From: Ischnura elegans
Lineage: Eukaryota > Arthropoda > Insecta > Odonata > Coenagrionidae
Assembly: GCF_921293095.1 (NCBI RefSeq)
Contig: NC_060258.1
Span: 2,542,001 to 2,606,000 of the forward strand
Direction of reading: 5' to 3'
Length of the DNA stretch: 64,000 nt
Shown: piece by piece, positions 12,116-24,506 of the stretch
How the letters are laid out: each line of letters begins with the position of its first letter
How positions within the stretch are numbered: the first letter of the stretch is position 1
Position numbers and translations under genes: made by a program
The notes under the pieces: model-generated
What the model saw: only the letters and a program-made list of their open reading frames with translations
Told to the model about the DNA's origin: nothing
Databases searched by the model: none

Positions 12116-12639
12116 CATAATCACACCAAAAATCACAACCAATCCGAAGAAAAATAGTAAAATGTTATATCTGTCCTTATCCATTATGTGCAATTGAGAG
12201 TATCACAATTATTTTTGCCGATGACTGGAATTATCGTAAATTGGCAATCCCTATACTTCCATTTTTTATAAGGCCCTAATGATTAGATAAGCCCGTTCTC
12301 TATGTGTGTAAAGCCCTCTTTTTAAGTCACAGGACGAGCCATTATCGTGCGAATTGCATCTGATGAATTGATCCACCATTATTTTCTTAAACTCCTGCTA
12401 TTTGAGAAGTGTTATTGCTTCATCTTGGATTGAGATTTCTGTGAGTTAAAAAAGGCATTAGAGAAAGGTTTTGCTTCATGCGTGTATAAAAATTTTCCCA
12501 TGTCAGTAACAAACTTAATTTATTTTACATTTCAGGATTGCCTTCTCTATATTGGGAATAGGAGAGCCAAGGAAAGAGCATTTACAGATTTCAACCAGAT
12601 TGCCTAATCTATTGGGTGAGTAGTTTCGAATACATTTAT

Positions 12640-13345
12640 TCCATGCTTTTCTTTGAATTGTCCATTACTGCATGATTGCCTTACTTTAAATGAGCATGCC
12701 TTTCAAGAGAAACATTTTATCTTATACAATCGACCAACAGAGTTTAAACGTCATGCACGTTAAGGGTGGAGAGCAAGTATTTCTTTTGTTATATCCAAAA
12801 AAAGTTTTCCACCACAGTGTACCTCTCACTTACTCCACCGTTGCAGAACATTGTTCCAAAAATTTATTTCAAATTTAATCCACCAATTTCTATTCCACGA
12901 GACGTAGTGCTATTGCAAAATTATATGTACGAAATAACTTTTTAACTGCTTCAATCAGAGGTTAGCATTAGTCAGTTTGTATGATCTGATTATTTTTGGC
13001 TTTTGTATAAAATGCTGTTAATATCTATCATATATTCTTATCCTACTATCGAGAATATCTACCATATCATTTTTAAAACAATCGGTGTTACTTTAAATGT
13101 TTTAGAAAGGTCATATGTTACTGTAAAAATGGAGAAAATGTTGGACTGGTGGTCTTGCTAATAATTTATGCATAAAATGTATTTAATTATTCTGCAAATA
13201 TTGCCAGATAAAACAGGTTAAAATAGTAAAATAAAGATAAAGTACATCCTGAAAAGGCATAATTCCCAAGTTTACTATCTCATTTTTTCAGAGAAGCAGA
13301 AAAACAAAATTTTCCTAGCAACAAAAACGAAATAGTACCAACTGA
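12640..13345 (+). repeat. Dispersed repeat, copy 1
   Basis: About 700 bp aligns collinearly, same orientation, with 33478-34182. Shared landmarks are GATTGCyTTACTT, AATCGACCAAC, ATATGTACGAAATA, TCTATCAnAnnCTCATCyTAC, GCAAATATTGCCAGA and CCTGAAAAGGCATAA. Identity is perhaps 70 percent. There is no open frame of note in either copy (the 62-codon ORF at 12690 is not conserved). It behaves like a non-autonomous mobile element or part of one; the family is unknown. Confidence 0.65.
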
Positions 13346-13349
13346 AAAA

Positions 13350-14052
13350 AATAAATCTCAAAAATGGATTAGCGTCAATTTCAAAGTCTGGCTGAGTATG
13401 GAAAAGTCTTGCAAGTGTGACACCTGAAGTTTTATTTCATTACATGCAATTATCACAATCCTAAATACCCAGAGAAAATTACGCTCAGTTTGAAAGTTAA
13501 ACATACGATCTTCAGTGAGATACTCTTCATGGTGAGGTGATAGAGTATAATTCTGAAAGTGGATAAGATATTGCCATTACCATTGGAAATGGTTCAAAGA
13601 ACGCTACACTGTACTCTCGACGGAAGTACACCAGAGCACCGCTCCGTAGGCAATACTTTCGCTATGAGAATTTCTTTCCTGAGCGGTCAAGTGTGAAGTC
13701 AAAATGGCAGAATGAACAAGGGCAGGATAGCTGTATGATGAGATTGAGGAGATGCTTAGTTGAATATTTATGGTTATGGTGGAATATAATTCGAATAAAC
13801 TTCAATTCGAATGTCATGGTTCCACAAAGTAAAACAAGAAACTTGGGACTACATTTCTCACACCTACCCCTGCATACCTCTTCTTAAATAAACTCAATAT
13901 CTTAGTAAAGTAAAAAGTGGGTACTCTACGGTTTACACACTTGCAATATATTGACTAATTATGGCTAACGACTATTATAAAACATGTATTCATTTGAATT
14001 ATTTTTCTATCCCGCTTTCCTTCAGATTTTAATTTGTGGCATGAGATGATGT
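13350..14052. other. Intergenic, nothing recognised
   Basis: AT-rich; the ORF at 13693-13887 has no recognisable motif. Confidence 0.4.
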
Positions 14053-14058
14053 GTCTAA

Positions 14059-14655
14059 CAGGGTCCCCACTCAACCGTGAAAACCTTCTAACCGTGAATA
14101 AGCCCTGAATTTCGTCTACCATGAAAAAACCTGGAAATTTTGCAATGAAACCTTAGAAATCTCTCAAACTTGATTGTAGAACTAGGATTGGCGGATTAAA
14201 AGAAAAATCTCTCTTTCGATCATATTTCAAAGCCGAGTCACGTGCAGACTCTGTCCACACATTTATCTACACCCGTGTATTCGAAGCGCAATTATTAATT
14301 GGCCCGTGTGCCATGACAGCACATTGACCTTAACCCTGGCAAAGAAATTAGACACTACTGCTCTCCTTCCTGCCACCCTGCTCCCTCCATTTTCCCACTC
14401 ACACCCTTTAGCCGTAGTTGAATTTTGCTAGCTATAGGAGACGTCATAAGAGATAGCGCTTTCATTGCTGCGTTTGCATTGAAGGCATCTTTTGCATTTG
14501 TTACATTTTTAGTTAATGTCTGGTGGATGATTGTTATATGATCAACATTTCTGCCTAAAATGCCTGATCTACAAACTGTGGATTTGATGACATTTAGACT
14601 GTGAAAACCTGGAAAAACCCGTGAATTTTGTGATGTAGTTTGAGTGGAAACCCTG
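14059..14655. mobile_element. 597-bp MITE with terminal inverted repeats and 6-bp target duplication
   Basis: The left end begins CAGGGTCCCCACTCAA. The right end reads TTGAGTGGAAACCCTG, i.e. CAGGGTTTCCACTCAA when reversed, so 14 of 16 positions match. GTCTAA flanks it directly at 14053-14058 and 14656-14661. Subterminal CCGTGAA/TTCACGG-type words recur inverted near both ends. There is no coding potential. The CAGGG terminus suggests a hAT-like superfamily, but hAT elements normally make 8-bp duplications, so the class is open. Confidence 0.8.
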
Positions 14656-15616
14656 GTCTAAATATGTTTTTACAATCGTTTCTACAACTACATGCCCCTT
14701 TAAATAATTATTGTGGCTTTCTGTGATTAAAGGATGCTTCCAGAGGTGTTTGAGTTTATTTCGTAGGAGATAGGAGAATGTCTATGGAGAGATAGTGCTT
14801 GTTATCACAGTTAAATTAATATCCTACCTGTGAACGCCAGAGTCTTCTTATATTTGGGATTAAGAGCAACTTACTGAATTAAAGTAAAAAATATTCCCTA
14901 TATTTCAATAGGAATGTTATTAATATGATATTTTAAGATTGTTAATCAAACCAAAACAAACAAATGATAACCATATTATAAATCTTGTCCACTTTTAAAG
15001 AATCAGGTGGAAACGTGCACCTGTACTCCTCCCCAAAATATGGATATGTACTTTCGTCGTCTGAGCATTGTGCAACTTAGGAAATTTTACTCTTAAATGG
15101 GAAACAGAATTGTTTTTTCCGTCCAATTTTCTAGTAAAAATAATCAACCTGTAATGAGTGAAAGATAGTAAATTTTTGCTCCAGTATAGTTAATAATATA
15201 TGAGGCCACCTCTAACATCTCTAAAGAGTTCTATTTTACTGAAACAACTGAGCAAGATCGTGTATGTTATTAGGGCCACAAGCATGAAGAATTTAAATTG
15301 TAATATATGCCATAAAAATCAGATAAGTGAAATATCCAATGGCGTTATCCATATGATCCATATTTGTTTCAATTCATGTACACCAAGACACTGTGGTGAT
15401 GAGGAATTTCCAATACAGATTAATAGGATATCGGGGGAGATAAGAAGTGGAGTATGCAAGGAAGATAAGCAGGGGTAGTGTGGGGTGATTGGGGCCTTCG
15501 GCTGGGGCTCAAGATCTTATCTTCTTAGCTGGGGGGCCCTGCCTGCTAATATTAATGAAAATCCCAGGTGCTGAAATGGATTTTGAAGCCATTCTGCATT
15601 TAAAAAAGTAGAGTTA

Positions 15617-16287
15617 CACTTAGTGTGCCATGGACGTAATATTATGTCCTTTAGATCTTTCTGAAAATTGCCACGGACGTAATGTTATGTCTTTCTATTT
15701 AATTGGCTTTGTACGTGTGAAGCCGTAATATTTCGCCCATGGTACTTTTCCACCATACTGCTTAGTGATTCTGTTATTTCAAAAAACAAATCCTCGATGG
15801 AAAAAGAGTTCTTTTAATGTCTTGAGGATGAAAAGTCCTTTGCAGCTACTGGCATCCTTATCTTAGGCCATTTGGTGTGAAAATTCTTTTGCGGAAAGAA
15901 CCGTTCGTTGAGGGTGCAGTGACCCTTTTTGTCATCCAGGATTCATAAGGCTTTGCTTGGAACAATGCTTTTTATAATTTCCATGCTTTAAAGAGTTAGA
16001 ATTGAGTGTAATTAAAAATTGTTATGCATGTTATGGCGGTATATCATATCTTGCAACTCTTTTATATTTCAAAAACATTAGGTTTTCATTGTTAAGTTAT
16101 GTATTTAAAAATTAGCAATAAATGTTATTCAACGCATTCATAAAGAAGAGAAAAGTCTCATTTTTACTGAAATATACATCAATATAAATATTTTTTTAAT
16201 GCTGATGTTTAAAAAAATATACAAATTTAGTAAAAACGGCTGGATTTTTCAGTAGGGCTTTAAATTTAGCACACAGCACTCAAAGTG
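15617..16287. mobile_element. piggyBac-like element, internally deleted (same family as 23087-24592)
   Basis: Inverted termini CACTTAGTGTGCCAT and (reversed) CACTTTGAGTGCTGT are flanked by decayed TTAA (TTA left, TAA right). Immediately inside the left terminus lies GGACGTAATATTATGTCC (15632-15649). After 25 bases a second copy follows (15675-15692). About 15780-16265 aligns in reverse with 23100-23560, including the decayed middle of a piggyBac transposase (frame around DEKSFAATGILILGHLV at about 15830). It is a dead element in opposite orientation to its relative. Confidence 0.75.
15800..15960 (+). pseudogene. piggyBac transposase fragment
   Basis: The short frame ...DEKSFAATGILILGHLV followed by a stop matches one frame of the minus-strand transposase remnant at 23501-23600. 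The downstream nucleotides (TGACCCTTTTTGTCATCCAG) also match. It lies inside the deleted element at 15617-16287. No catalytic residue can be assigned. Confidence 0.5.
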
Positions 16288-16394
16288 TAAAATTACAATC
16301 TTGTAAAAGAAGTACTGTAAATAGTGAGAATTGCACAGCTTAAAAAATTCCATAATGTACATTGGCTGTTTTTCTCAACCTCCAATGGGTTATG

Positions 16395-16970
16395 ATCAGC
16401 AGATGAAGTGATTGAATAAAATTATTCCATCCTAAACATTGAGCACACTTGTGGTGTCCTTTCGACATAATTGCCTCGGCGATTGAGGGATTGGTCATGC
16501 CAGTAGACACGACTTAATAAATCTTTATAGGATGTTGCCATCAATGATTCCCAACAAATTTTACCTTCGTCCATTAGCTCATTGCCCGTTTTGAAACACT
16601 TCCATCCTAGCCACGCAATTCTATATGTCAGATGGAATCTTTTAAAAGGAAGACGAAGTGATTAATTATAAATTATTCCATTACTAAAGACTGAGCACAC
16701 TTGTGGTGTTCTATAGACATGATTGCCTCGATGAATAAGGAATTGGTCGTGCCAGTATACACGTTTTATTATGCCTTCTTCATAGGATGTTTCCGCTAAT
16801 GACTTCCATTAACTCTGCCTTTGTCCTGAAGCTCATTGCCCATTTAAAAATGCTTCCATCCTAGCCACATCTTTACTTCAGCGTAAAGAAGGAATAATGG
16901 ATGAATGGAGATAAGAGGATCACCAATTGTGATCACCAACTCAGATGGAATCTTTTAAAAGGAGATATTG
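16395..16970. repeat. Tandem duplication, unit about 255 bp
   Basis: GAGCACACTTGTGGTGT occurs at about 16440 and 16693. CCTCG, GGTCnTGCCAGTA, CATAGGATGT, GCTCATTGCCC, TTCCATCCTAGCCAC and CAGATGGAATCTTTTAAAAGG follow in the same order in both copies. The second copy has about 60 extra bases (16870-16935) before the last block. Confidence 0.7.
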
Positions 16971-16979
16971 TCCATTTCC

Positions 16980-17954
16980 AACATATTTTAAGGTTATGCA
17001 GTCGATTTGGTAGTCCCATGGTTAATTAAAGTTACATAATATAAGTGATGGTGTGTAAGGGGAAGATAATTGAGAACTTAGGTAATTAGCATTTCTTAGA
17101 AGAGAAAAGGAAGTGAGGAGGAAAATCAGGCGCAATCATGCTTTCAATGAATGGCACCAAAAGGAATAAGACTGCGTATCATTTGACGAAAGAAATATTA
17201 CACTTGAATTGCCGTCCAGATAGTAACCATGCAAATATTGATAATTTTATGATGTATTTCCACCCATGTTGGCATCCCCATTAAGAAGTTAATCAGGAAC
17301 ATTTTTTTTCTATTGGTATACAAGAGGGAAGACACACATAATTATTTACGATCTTAATTTAGGAAGGAATACACTTTTCCACAACATTTCAATGTGAATG
17401 ATGCATTTCAGCTCACAGAGTCATCATCTGGTACAAGAATTGTACATCAAATATTGAGATAAAGTGTTACCGTCTTCAATTTAAATATTTCAAACTTCTA
17501 CCATGTAGCACCTGCATCTGATGAATTTCTTCTATTGTTCTAATTTCTTTCTTTCTGTTTTGCTTTTTTTCAGCAGCCTCTTTTCCCATGTTATCATGTC
17601 ACATCATAGATTTTCGTGCATATCATCTCTATTTTCATTCTAGCCTCACTTTCCACATTATTATAGGTTCCTTAATAAATAATCGGTACTTCTGCTTGGT
17701 AGAAAACTGTCCCGACATTTTTAGCATAGTTACATCTGTTTTGGTCTCCAACGGAATTATTTCCTCATAAAAACGATGGTTGTGAGTGATTGAATTTCAA
17801 AATAGCCATTCCAGATCATTTCATTTTTAATCTGCATTGCATAGTTAGCGAGATATTTTTTCTTGGGTCACGCTAATGCTAGTTGTTATGTTCCCACACT
17901 GCTATTGACAAATTTTAAGATAATAATTTGATGTTTCTTCTTTTTCTTTGCAGT
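16980..17954. other. Upstream intron or intergenic sequence of the ankyrin gene
   Basis: No coding signal. It ends in a strong polypyrimidine tract and CAG at about 17936-17953, which looks like the acceptor for the 5'-UTR exon of the next gene. Most of this stretch may therefore be intron. Confidence 0.4.
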
Positions 17955-18087
17955 CAACATTCATTCTTTTCAAACCAACGCTGAGATCGTTACTCCTTCG
18001 TGACCATTGCCACCACGCCTGCTTTATATAGCCAACCTCTGCTGAATCCACTTCTGCTCAAATAAATTATTTCTTTTTTCCCCAATC
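17954..18087 (+). other. 5'-UTR exon segment of the ankyrin gene
   Basis: TTTCTTTTTCTTTGCAG immediately precedes it. In frame with the downstream ATG there is a TGA at 18001-18003, so coding cannot extend upstream through this exon, and ATG 18088 is the first usable start. Upstream exons and the promoter were not located. Confidence 0.55.
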
Positions 18088-20329
18088 ATGGTGAGCAACA
18101 TTTCTAACAGCAATGCTGAGCAATTTGTTGAGGAGAGGCTTCTTGCTGGATTGGTAACTGGCTCATTCCTACAGCATAAAGACCTACTGGACAAGTTGGA
18201 AGATGTGAATAGCAGAATGATAAAGGAGAAAACACTCTTGCATGTTGGAGTGGGACTTGGAAAAGCTGATTGGGTGCAGGAGCTATTGGCAAGAGGAGCT
18301 GACACAGACATTACAAATGAAAGTCAACAGAATGCATTGTCTTCAGCTGAGGAGATGGTGCGGCAGTTCCCTGATGATGCAGAACGCTCAAAAGTTCTGA
18401 ATTTGGTTACGTTGGTTCACAGGAGGGACCAAGTTATTTTGCGTCGTCTGGAAGCATCTTTGAGTAGAAGCACTGATCATGTGACACCCGTGGCTAGCCC
18501 AGAATGTGATATTGCATCTCTCAAGTCCTCTGTGGACTCATTGAGGCGAGAGATGAAATCTCTTGTGCGACAGCTGAGCTCATCGCTGGAGGAACTGAAA
18601 GCGCAAGTGTGTGGATGCGATGTACTGTTGCATTGTCTGGAAGGGGCCGTTAAGTCAACAGCGGAGGACGTGACATCTATCAAGTGTGGTCTGGGAAAGG
18701 AGGTGTATTTAATTCAACCTACATCCGATCCGGCCAGAGCAAGGCAGGAGTGCGTGGACGCCATGATGCGAAAGACACGGATAGTGTATGGAAACGGAGT
18801 TGATGAAATGCGTAGATTGTATGAGAGACTGTATGATGGAGATGGATGCACTGCTTGTGTTATTAAGTTTTTAAGTGGGGATGGCCGGGTGAGGGTGATG
18901 GTGGACAATGATTCTTATAGCATTGGAAGGATGAAGGAGAAGGTTGTGGGTTTTGATGGGACTCAGGGGAATGGGAGTGCATTGATATCGTTTTGTGATT
19001 TTGAGAGTGAGACGGTGTATTTCGGTGCAAAGGATTCTTCTGGTGTTTGGGAGAGTGTCCAATGTGCTAGGTTAGCTTGGGCCCTCTCACAATTATCCCT
19101 AAAATTAGTTTTTGATAATGAGGGGAGGCCATATAGCAAGGGAGATGTGGAACGAGAGCGTGAGTGGATCAGGGCTATAGAGGATTTGGAGGAGAGGAGG
19201 AAGAGGGGAGGGAGATTAGATGGGTGTATCAAATTAGCATTGGATGGGAAGACACCAAAGACAAAGTTATGTTGGCTTGCGGCAGCTGTCCCTCGTCTTA
19301 TCGCTTATAATGGATGCACACAAGGAAGAGCTATTCTGCAGCAGCAAGCCCCTCTCCTCTTCTCTCTCTATTCTAACAATGTGATTGGAAAACTTTTAGC
19401 CAGGGCAAAGGTGAGTCCTACGTCTATTTCTTAGGGTTTTTTCTTTACATCATGGTCTTCATTTAACCATTGAAATCATTATTTGAAGGTGCTTTGGTAT
19501 ATAAATTGGTAGTTAATAAATGTAAATGTAAAAAAAGTTTTGAATAGTTGAAAGATTTGTTCGTAATTTAATTTTCCATGATTTCCCAAAAGTGGGACTC
19601 TCATTGGTTTGGCATTTAGAGGTGAAATGAAACTTCTGGTACATTGGCTCCTCAATCCTTAGCTGTTCCTCCTATGTGTTCTATAAGTAGTTTGATTTAA
19701 TGAGAGTGGGGTTTTGTAATATTAAAATATTTAAATACAATTTATTTTAGTCAAACATTGTACTTCTTGATATTCCAAGATGCAGATTTCTTTTTAAAAG
19801 ATAACATGTATTAAAGATCGTATATGTCATAAGTTTAAGAATGGACGTACATTTAGGAAAAGTCACAGCTTCAAATTCAATTTCAAGCATTTTTGACATA
19901 ATTATAAACTTTCAAAACTACCAACCGGGTCCATTGGACCCAGTCCGTCGTTCTAGGGTTAAGAAAGTGACTTCAAATTAACTAACTCTTACGGATAAAT
20001 AATGAAGTTAAAGATAAATAATATAAGAAAATTGAAGAGTGTCTATATTCAAATCCATGATATATCAATCCAGTGATAAATCTGTAAATTCCAAACAATA
20101 GGGAAAGTCTTCCAATAGTTTTCACTTATAAAATAAATGATTCTTGTAGAGCATGGGCTTCTCGGAAGATATCTAATAATTATTGCCTATAATTTCTTCC
20201 ATTGCATTCTTGTAAGTTGAGGTAATATTTTATCTCACTATGAATATTGACCTAATTTTGACATTGCATTTTGTTTGTGATTGCACTACTTTTCATTCCA
20301 TTAGTTTATATTTTCTGTTTCAGAGATGA
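18088..20329 (+). CDS. Ankyrin-repeat protein with an uncharacterised C-terminal domain
   Basis: A single large exon opens at 18088 (448 codons if unspliced). A clear donor, GCAAAG|GTGAGT, follows codon 441 at 19410. An acceptor, TTTTCTGTTTCAG, at 20323 would add Arg and a TGA, giving about 442 residues and a last exon that is mostly 3'-UTR. Residues 47-80 form one ankyrin repeat (LLHVGVGLGKADWVQELLARG). Residues about 140-205 are heptad-rich, probably coiled coil. Residues about 285-435 look like a compact conserved module, with a Phe-Glu / Tyr-Phe-Gly-Ala-Lys core and a late hydrophobic helix. I do not recognise that module. There is no signal peptide or membrane segment, so it is probably cytosolic. 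Composition is markedly more coding-like than anything nearby. Function unknown. Confidence 0.8.
19918..19965. mobile_element. Solo end of a TTAA-type (piggyBac-like) element
   Basis: GGGTCCATTGGACCC, a near-palindrome, is followed after 17 bases by CTAGGGTTAA. The arrangement and sequence parallel the right end of the element at 24284-24506. No matching left end was found upstream, so this is a truncated copy. It lies inside the predicted intron of the ankyrin gene. Confidence 0.6.
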
Positions 20330-22400
20330 AATTGGCCTGATATACTTAGGAGATTGTGATGGAGCCAGTGCTGAAGAGGAACATCCCGTTTACTATCATT
20401 CATTTTCTTTAAGCCTCTCAGTTTTTATTGGTTTAACTTAATTACTAATGTGTTTAGTGTAATCATTACAAATATCTTATGATTATACTCAGACATTTAT
20501 GTTGATTTCATGTTTACTAAATGGCACTTTTTCATTTGGTAGGTCATTACATTTTGAGATGCATGTTGTTTTAATCCTGTGGGCACACAATTTTATCAGC
20601 CTTTTCCTAGTCATGCCGCTGGGATATTTGTAATTTTGATTATATATCACTTTGCATCTCATTTACGCTATAAATAAATGGAAGGAATGTATCGTTTTGG
20701 CTTACCAATGTAATCCTACAATTTATCTGAAAGCCATCGTGCACATAAATCTATTTGCGGCATATTCCGCTCTCTCCAATTTCATAATCATATTTTGCCG
20801 GATGTTCTCATGTTTGTGTAGCCCTTTAGTGAACATTAGTTTGTTTTGGTTCATTGCTCTCACCTTTTTTGATCCATTCACTTGAGAGACATTTTCCTAT
20901 AGTTTGCAACTATAATGATGTAGGGATAATATTGTGAAGTGCAATATATTCGTTAAAGATTATTAATTTCAAAGATACGGTGCACAATTTCAATGTGATG
21001 TAGAATTTTATTTTGCAATCTTCAGTCATACTTTAACTAAGGCTTAGATGGGATTTTTTTCAATTTGCAGTTGTAAATGTATGTATATTTTTGGTATAAT
21101 TGTATTATATTCCTTCGTGGTATTATACTATATTCTGTTACAATACCATTCAAGGCACACTCAGAGAAATAGCATTTCATTGAATGTGATGTAAATAAAC
21201 TAAAATTTTTTAAATTTTTGCTGCAAACTGTTGTGAAGTTTTATCCAATATTGCATATCATGCTTCATAGAGATAAAATAAATTCATTATGGCTTAAAGT
21301 TCCTGTGATTTATTTTGCTTTGAAATGAGTTTATCCCATATGATGCATCAGATTCAATCACGACAATTTTTCTAACGAAGTGCAGGAGGACCACCTGATG
21401 TACACTTCCTATTTGCCATGATGCTTTTTAGTGCTGTGCTCCATAGCCCACCTCATACTTAAAAATTTTTAATCTAATCGCTATACAAAGGTATTATTAT
21501 ATTTTTCAATTTTGTTATGCATATGATATGAATCGATTTTAAGAGTAAAAATTATAATTATCCAGCTCAACCCGCAGTTATTGTAACTACATTGCATTTT
21601 CTACCAATTATGGGTTCGTAAACTAGAACCTCCTTTCCCCCCAAATTCTAGTGCTGTAATTTTTACTTGCATTATTACGTATGTACAGACCTTTCATGTA
21701 TTTAATACACTCCCCAATAACTCGAGGCAGTGGAATAGTATTTTTTCTGCTGAAACGTTTCCCTGTGCCCAATGGAAGCACGGAACATGTATTACTGTCT
21801 ACAGTGACGACAGAGTTATCATTCCATCAAACAATACCGACCTACAGCTTCATTGAATGCTTGTTTTCCTGTTCCTCTCGGTTTTATGCCGATGGTTTTG
21901 CTATATTCTTTCAGACACGCCCTTGTTCTATTTTCACGCAGGGTTCCGGTGTCAACAAATCCTTTTTCTTTCAAAACAATAGATAGTGTGCATGGTGTAA
22001 AAAGAAGTCATTGAAAAACATAAGATTATTAGAGGGCTCAGGGATAACCTTGAGAAAATATCCAGAATAACACTTGCTTCCAGGTCTATTTTTCGATCGA
22101 AGTCGTTTCCCATCGCCTGGTTGAATCCTAAAGCCGTCTGAAGACCATAATCACCAAAGTTTCAAGCGAAATGAAAGGCTTGTTTTCAAATAATATTTTT
22201 GAATTGTGGCAACCAAATTCAGGTATCATTTGCTCACTAATTGACCTATAATGCGACGTATTCCAAATTGTAAAAATTTGTAATTCAAGTCGTCAAATTA
22301 GAGGCTTAAATGTACAAATCTGTCATTTTCGTCCCGACAGGTATTGTTTGAAAAGTGTACCTTTCATTAATATAAATATGTTTCGGCTCAATGATTTCCT
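20330..22400. other. 3'-UTR of the ankyrin gene, then intergenic
   Basis: AATAAA-like signals occur near 20672, but I cannot choose the polyadenylation site. The ORF at 21681-21986 (101 codons) shows no recognisable motif. Sequence from about 21990 on may belong to the decayed retroelement at 22430-22608, since LSGR-like reverse-transcriptase context can be read near 22340 on the minus strand. Confidence 0.4.
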
Positions 22401-22429
22401 AGCGAAGTCCAAGTCCACTCCAGAACGTA

Positions 22430-22608
22430 ATCAGATTACAACTGTTTCGTTTAATATGCATGACTCTAATTTGTATAAAAGTTCATTGTGAGGTACAGTG
22501 TCGAAAACTTTCTTAAAATCTTGAAATAATGCTTCAACTCGTCTTTTCGATTCACCAGATTTTATAACGCCGTGAAGAAAGAGCGCGAGCTGTGTTTCGC
22601 ATGATCTA
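22430..22608 (-). pseudogene. Non-LTR reverse transcriptase fragment
   Basis: The minus-strand frame reads RSCETQLALF... then DFKKVFDTVPHNELLYKLE and stops. This is the RT block around the first catalytic Asp of LINE-type polymerases (usual form F-D-x-x-K-A-F-D-x-V). Flanking frames are broken. It is more diverged than, and unlike in wording, the full element at 34.3-38.9 kb, so it is a separate family. Confidence 0.7.
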
Positions 22609-23468
22609 CCTTATTAATCTTAAATATAGTGTGTGCCTAGAAGAATCGACAAATCCACCTCCCCCACCCCTTCCCCCATTCAGTGTTAAAACATCCCGCT
22701 ATATGTATTACCATCGTACTATAGTAGACGTGATCATGAGAATAAAATAAAAGAAATAGACTGCAAAACATAGAGATTAAAAATGTCATTCTTCCCTCGC
22801 ACTGGCAAGGATAGCAACGTTGTCTCAATTGATAGTATTAGTGGCGTCGCTTGCTAGGATCACTCATTGCATGTTTTTTTCATAGTTCTAACCTTGCTAA
22901 TGCTTAGTAATTCCTAGAGCAAATTCATGCAAGTTTTTTTATGAATAAGCATGTATATTTTACTAGTATGCGAAATATTTCTATGACCGTGTGGTGTGCA
23001 TGTGGCGGTCCTCTAGCATGAAAATGAAAAAAATGTCAAAAATAGCGGAATAACTCCTTGATATTTGGTTTAAATATGTATTCCCCTTAAACACTTCGGG
23101 TACCGGCTGCTAAAGTTAAAGCCCTACTGAAAAATCCAGCCATTCTTACTATAGTGGTAAATTTTTTTTAAACATTAGCATAAAAAATATGTTTATATCG
23201 ATGTTCATTACAATAAAAGTGGACATTGTTCTTATTTACGAATGAGTTGAATAACATGTATTGTTAATTTTTAAATATATAATTTAACAATGAAAACCTA
23301 CTGTTTTCGAAAAATAAAAAAGTTGCAACAGATGATGTACCGCCATAACATGCATAATAATTTTTTAAAACAATCAATTTGAACTATTTAAAGCATGAAA
23401 ATCATAAAAAAGCATTGTTCCAAGCAAAGCGTTATAAATCCTGGATGACAAAAAGGGTCAATGCACCC

Positions 23469-23975
23469 TCAACGAACAATTCGATTGGCCCAAAGAATTT
23501 TCACACTAAGTGGCCAAAGATGAGGATGCCGGTAGCTACAGAGGGCTTTTCGTTCGTCGATCGTTCTGCGCTGCATTCTCGTGTTTTTATCATCAAAACG
23601 CAAGGTTGACAGCAAAAACAGGAATCGGTAAAGAGACATGGTGCATTGATACAACGTAGATCCAAACTCAGTTGACCACAGTTCATACAAATTTGTGTGG
23701 CACGTCTTCTGCACCCCAGAAAAATATGGAAATCCAAAAAAAGCCTCAATCTCCTCAACATCTACATCACCGTGGTGCGATTGAGGAATTGTGACATTTT
23801 GACGCTGCCGTTGTATTTCCTCATTTGTGTGCGTCATTATTTTATTTCGTAAAGCGCTATCCAACAGTAATTCCCAAGCTTGCCGGGAAGTTTTGACGTC
23901 GCGCGCTGCTCCTTTTGATCCAGGCAGATCCGAAACCAAATTTCGCTCTCTCTTTCGATCTCTAAATGATTTCAA
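23469..23975 (-). pseudogene. piggyBac transposase, N-terminal remnant
   Basis: A 168-codon frame without a proper start (preceded by a stop). It matches the N-terminal half of DDE_Tnp_1_7 transposases: a Trp-rich helix, THTNEEI, EIEAFFGF, LWSTEFG, MSLYRFLFLLSTLRFDDKN and R-x-x-x-DE. The frame ends near 23469, before the first catalytic Asp region. What follows is decayed and alignable to the copy at 15.8-16.0 kb. No catalytic domain remains. Confidence 0.8.
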
Positions 23976-24283
23976 ACGTCAATGTTTGATGAATAGTTTA
24001 CTATTATGAGTAATATATGTTCAAAACTATTGCTCTACAATCAATTCCATTGAAGTTTGTTCGTACGTCTTTCACTCCGAAGTTCCTAAATTATTTGCAA
24101 AAGAGGAAACCAAGATATTCCACAAAAAAGTTGATGTCCTCAAATATCCCAAAGTGATAAAAAATGATAAATGACATTTTAATTACTATAAACGTATAAA
24201 TACGATTATAACAAATGTATTTTCAGCAAAAAAGGCAATAAACATATGTGTTAATTTTTTTTCGCAATTTCAAAAAAATTTCA

Positions 24284-24506
24284 TTAAGTGCACACTGGGG
24301 TCCAATGGACCCCAGACCATATTCAACATTAAATTATAAAGCAATAAGCGCGTTGAAAAAATATCCACACTCATGAAACTTTTACTAAGATATAAAAGGA
24401 AATTTACATTGGTATGAGCTTTCAATATTTTGTGTATTACAAAAGTTACAGCAAAGAAAAAAACTGCTGGGGTCCACTGGACCCCAGTGTGCCCTTCTAG
24501 GGTTAA
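24284..24506. mobile_element. Nested 223-bp TTAA-flanked MITE (piggyBac-like)
   Basis: TTAA occurs at 24284-24287 and 24503-24506. The right end reads GGGGTCCACTGGACCCC, then CAG..., then CCCTTCTAGGG and TTAA, with 15 bases between palindrome and TTAA. The left end carries GCACACTGGGGTCC with a palindromic GGGGTCCAATGGACCCC, but has lost about nine terminal bases. The CCCTAGAA terminus matches the classic piggyBac terminus. It sits inside the element 23087-24592, on the 5' side of its transposase. Confidence 0.75.

Noticed and set aside
11894-12197. Two overlapping Cys/Val-rich ORFs as a small secreted protein
   Set aside because: The peptide repeat is produced by a 105-bp DNA tandem duplication read in two frames; no signal peptide or stable frame.
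18024-19232. Minus-strand ORFs across the ankyrin gene
   Set aside because: Shadows of the 448-codon plus-strand frame, with no motifs of their own.
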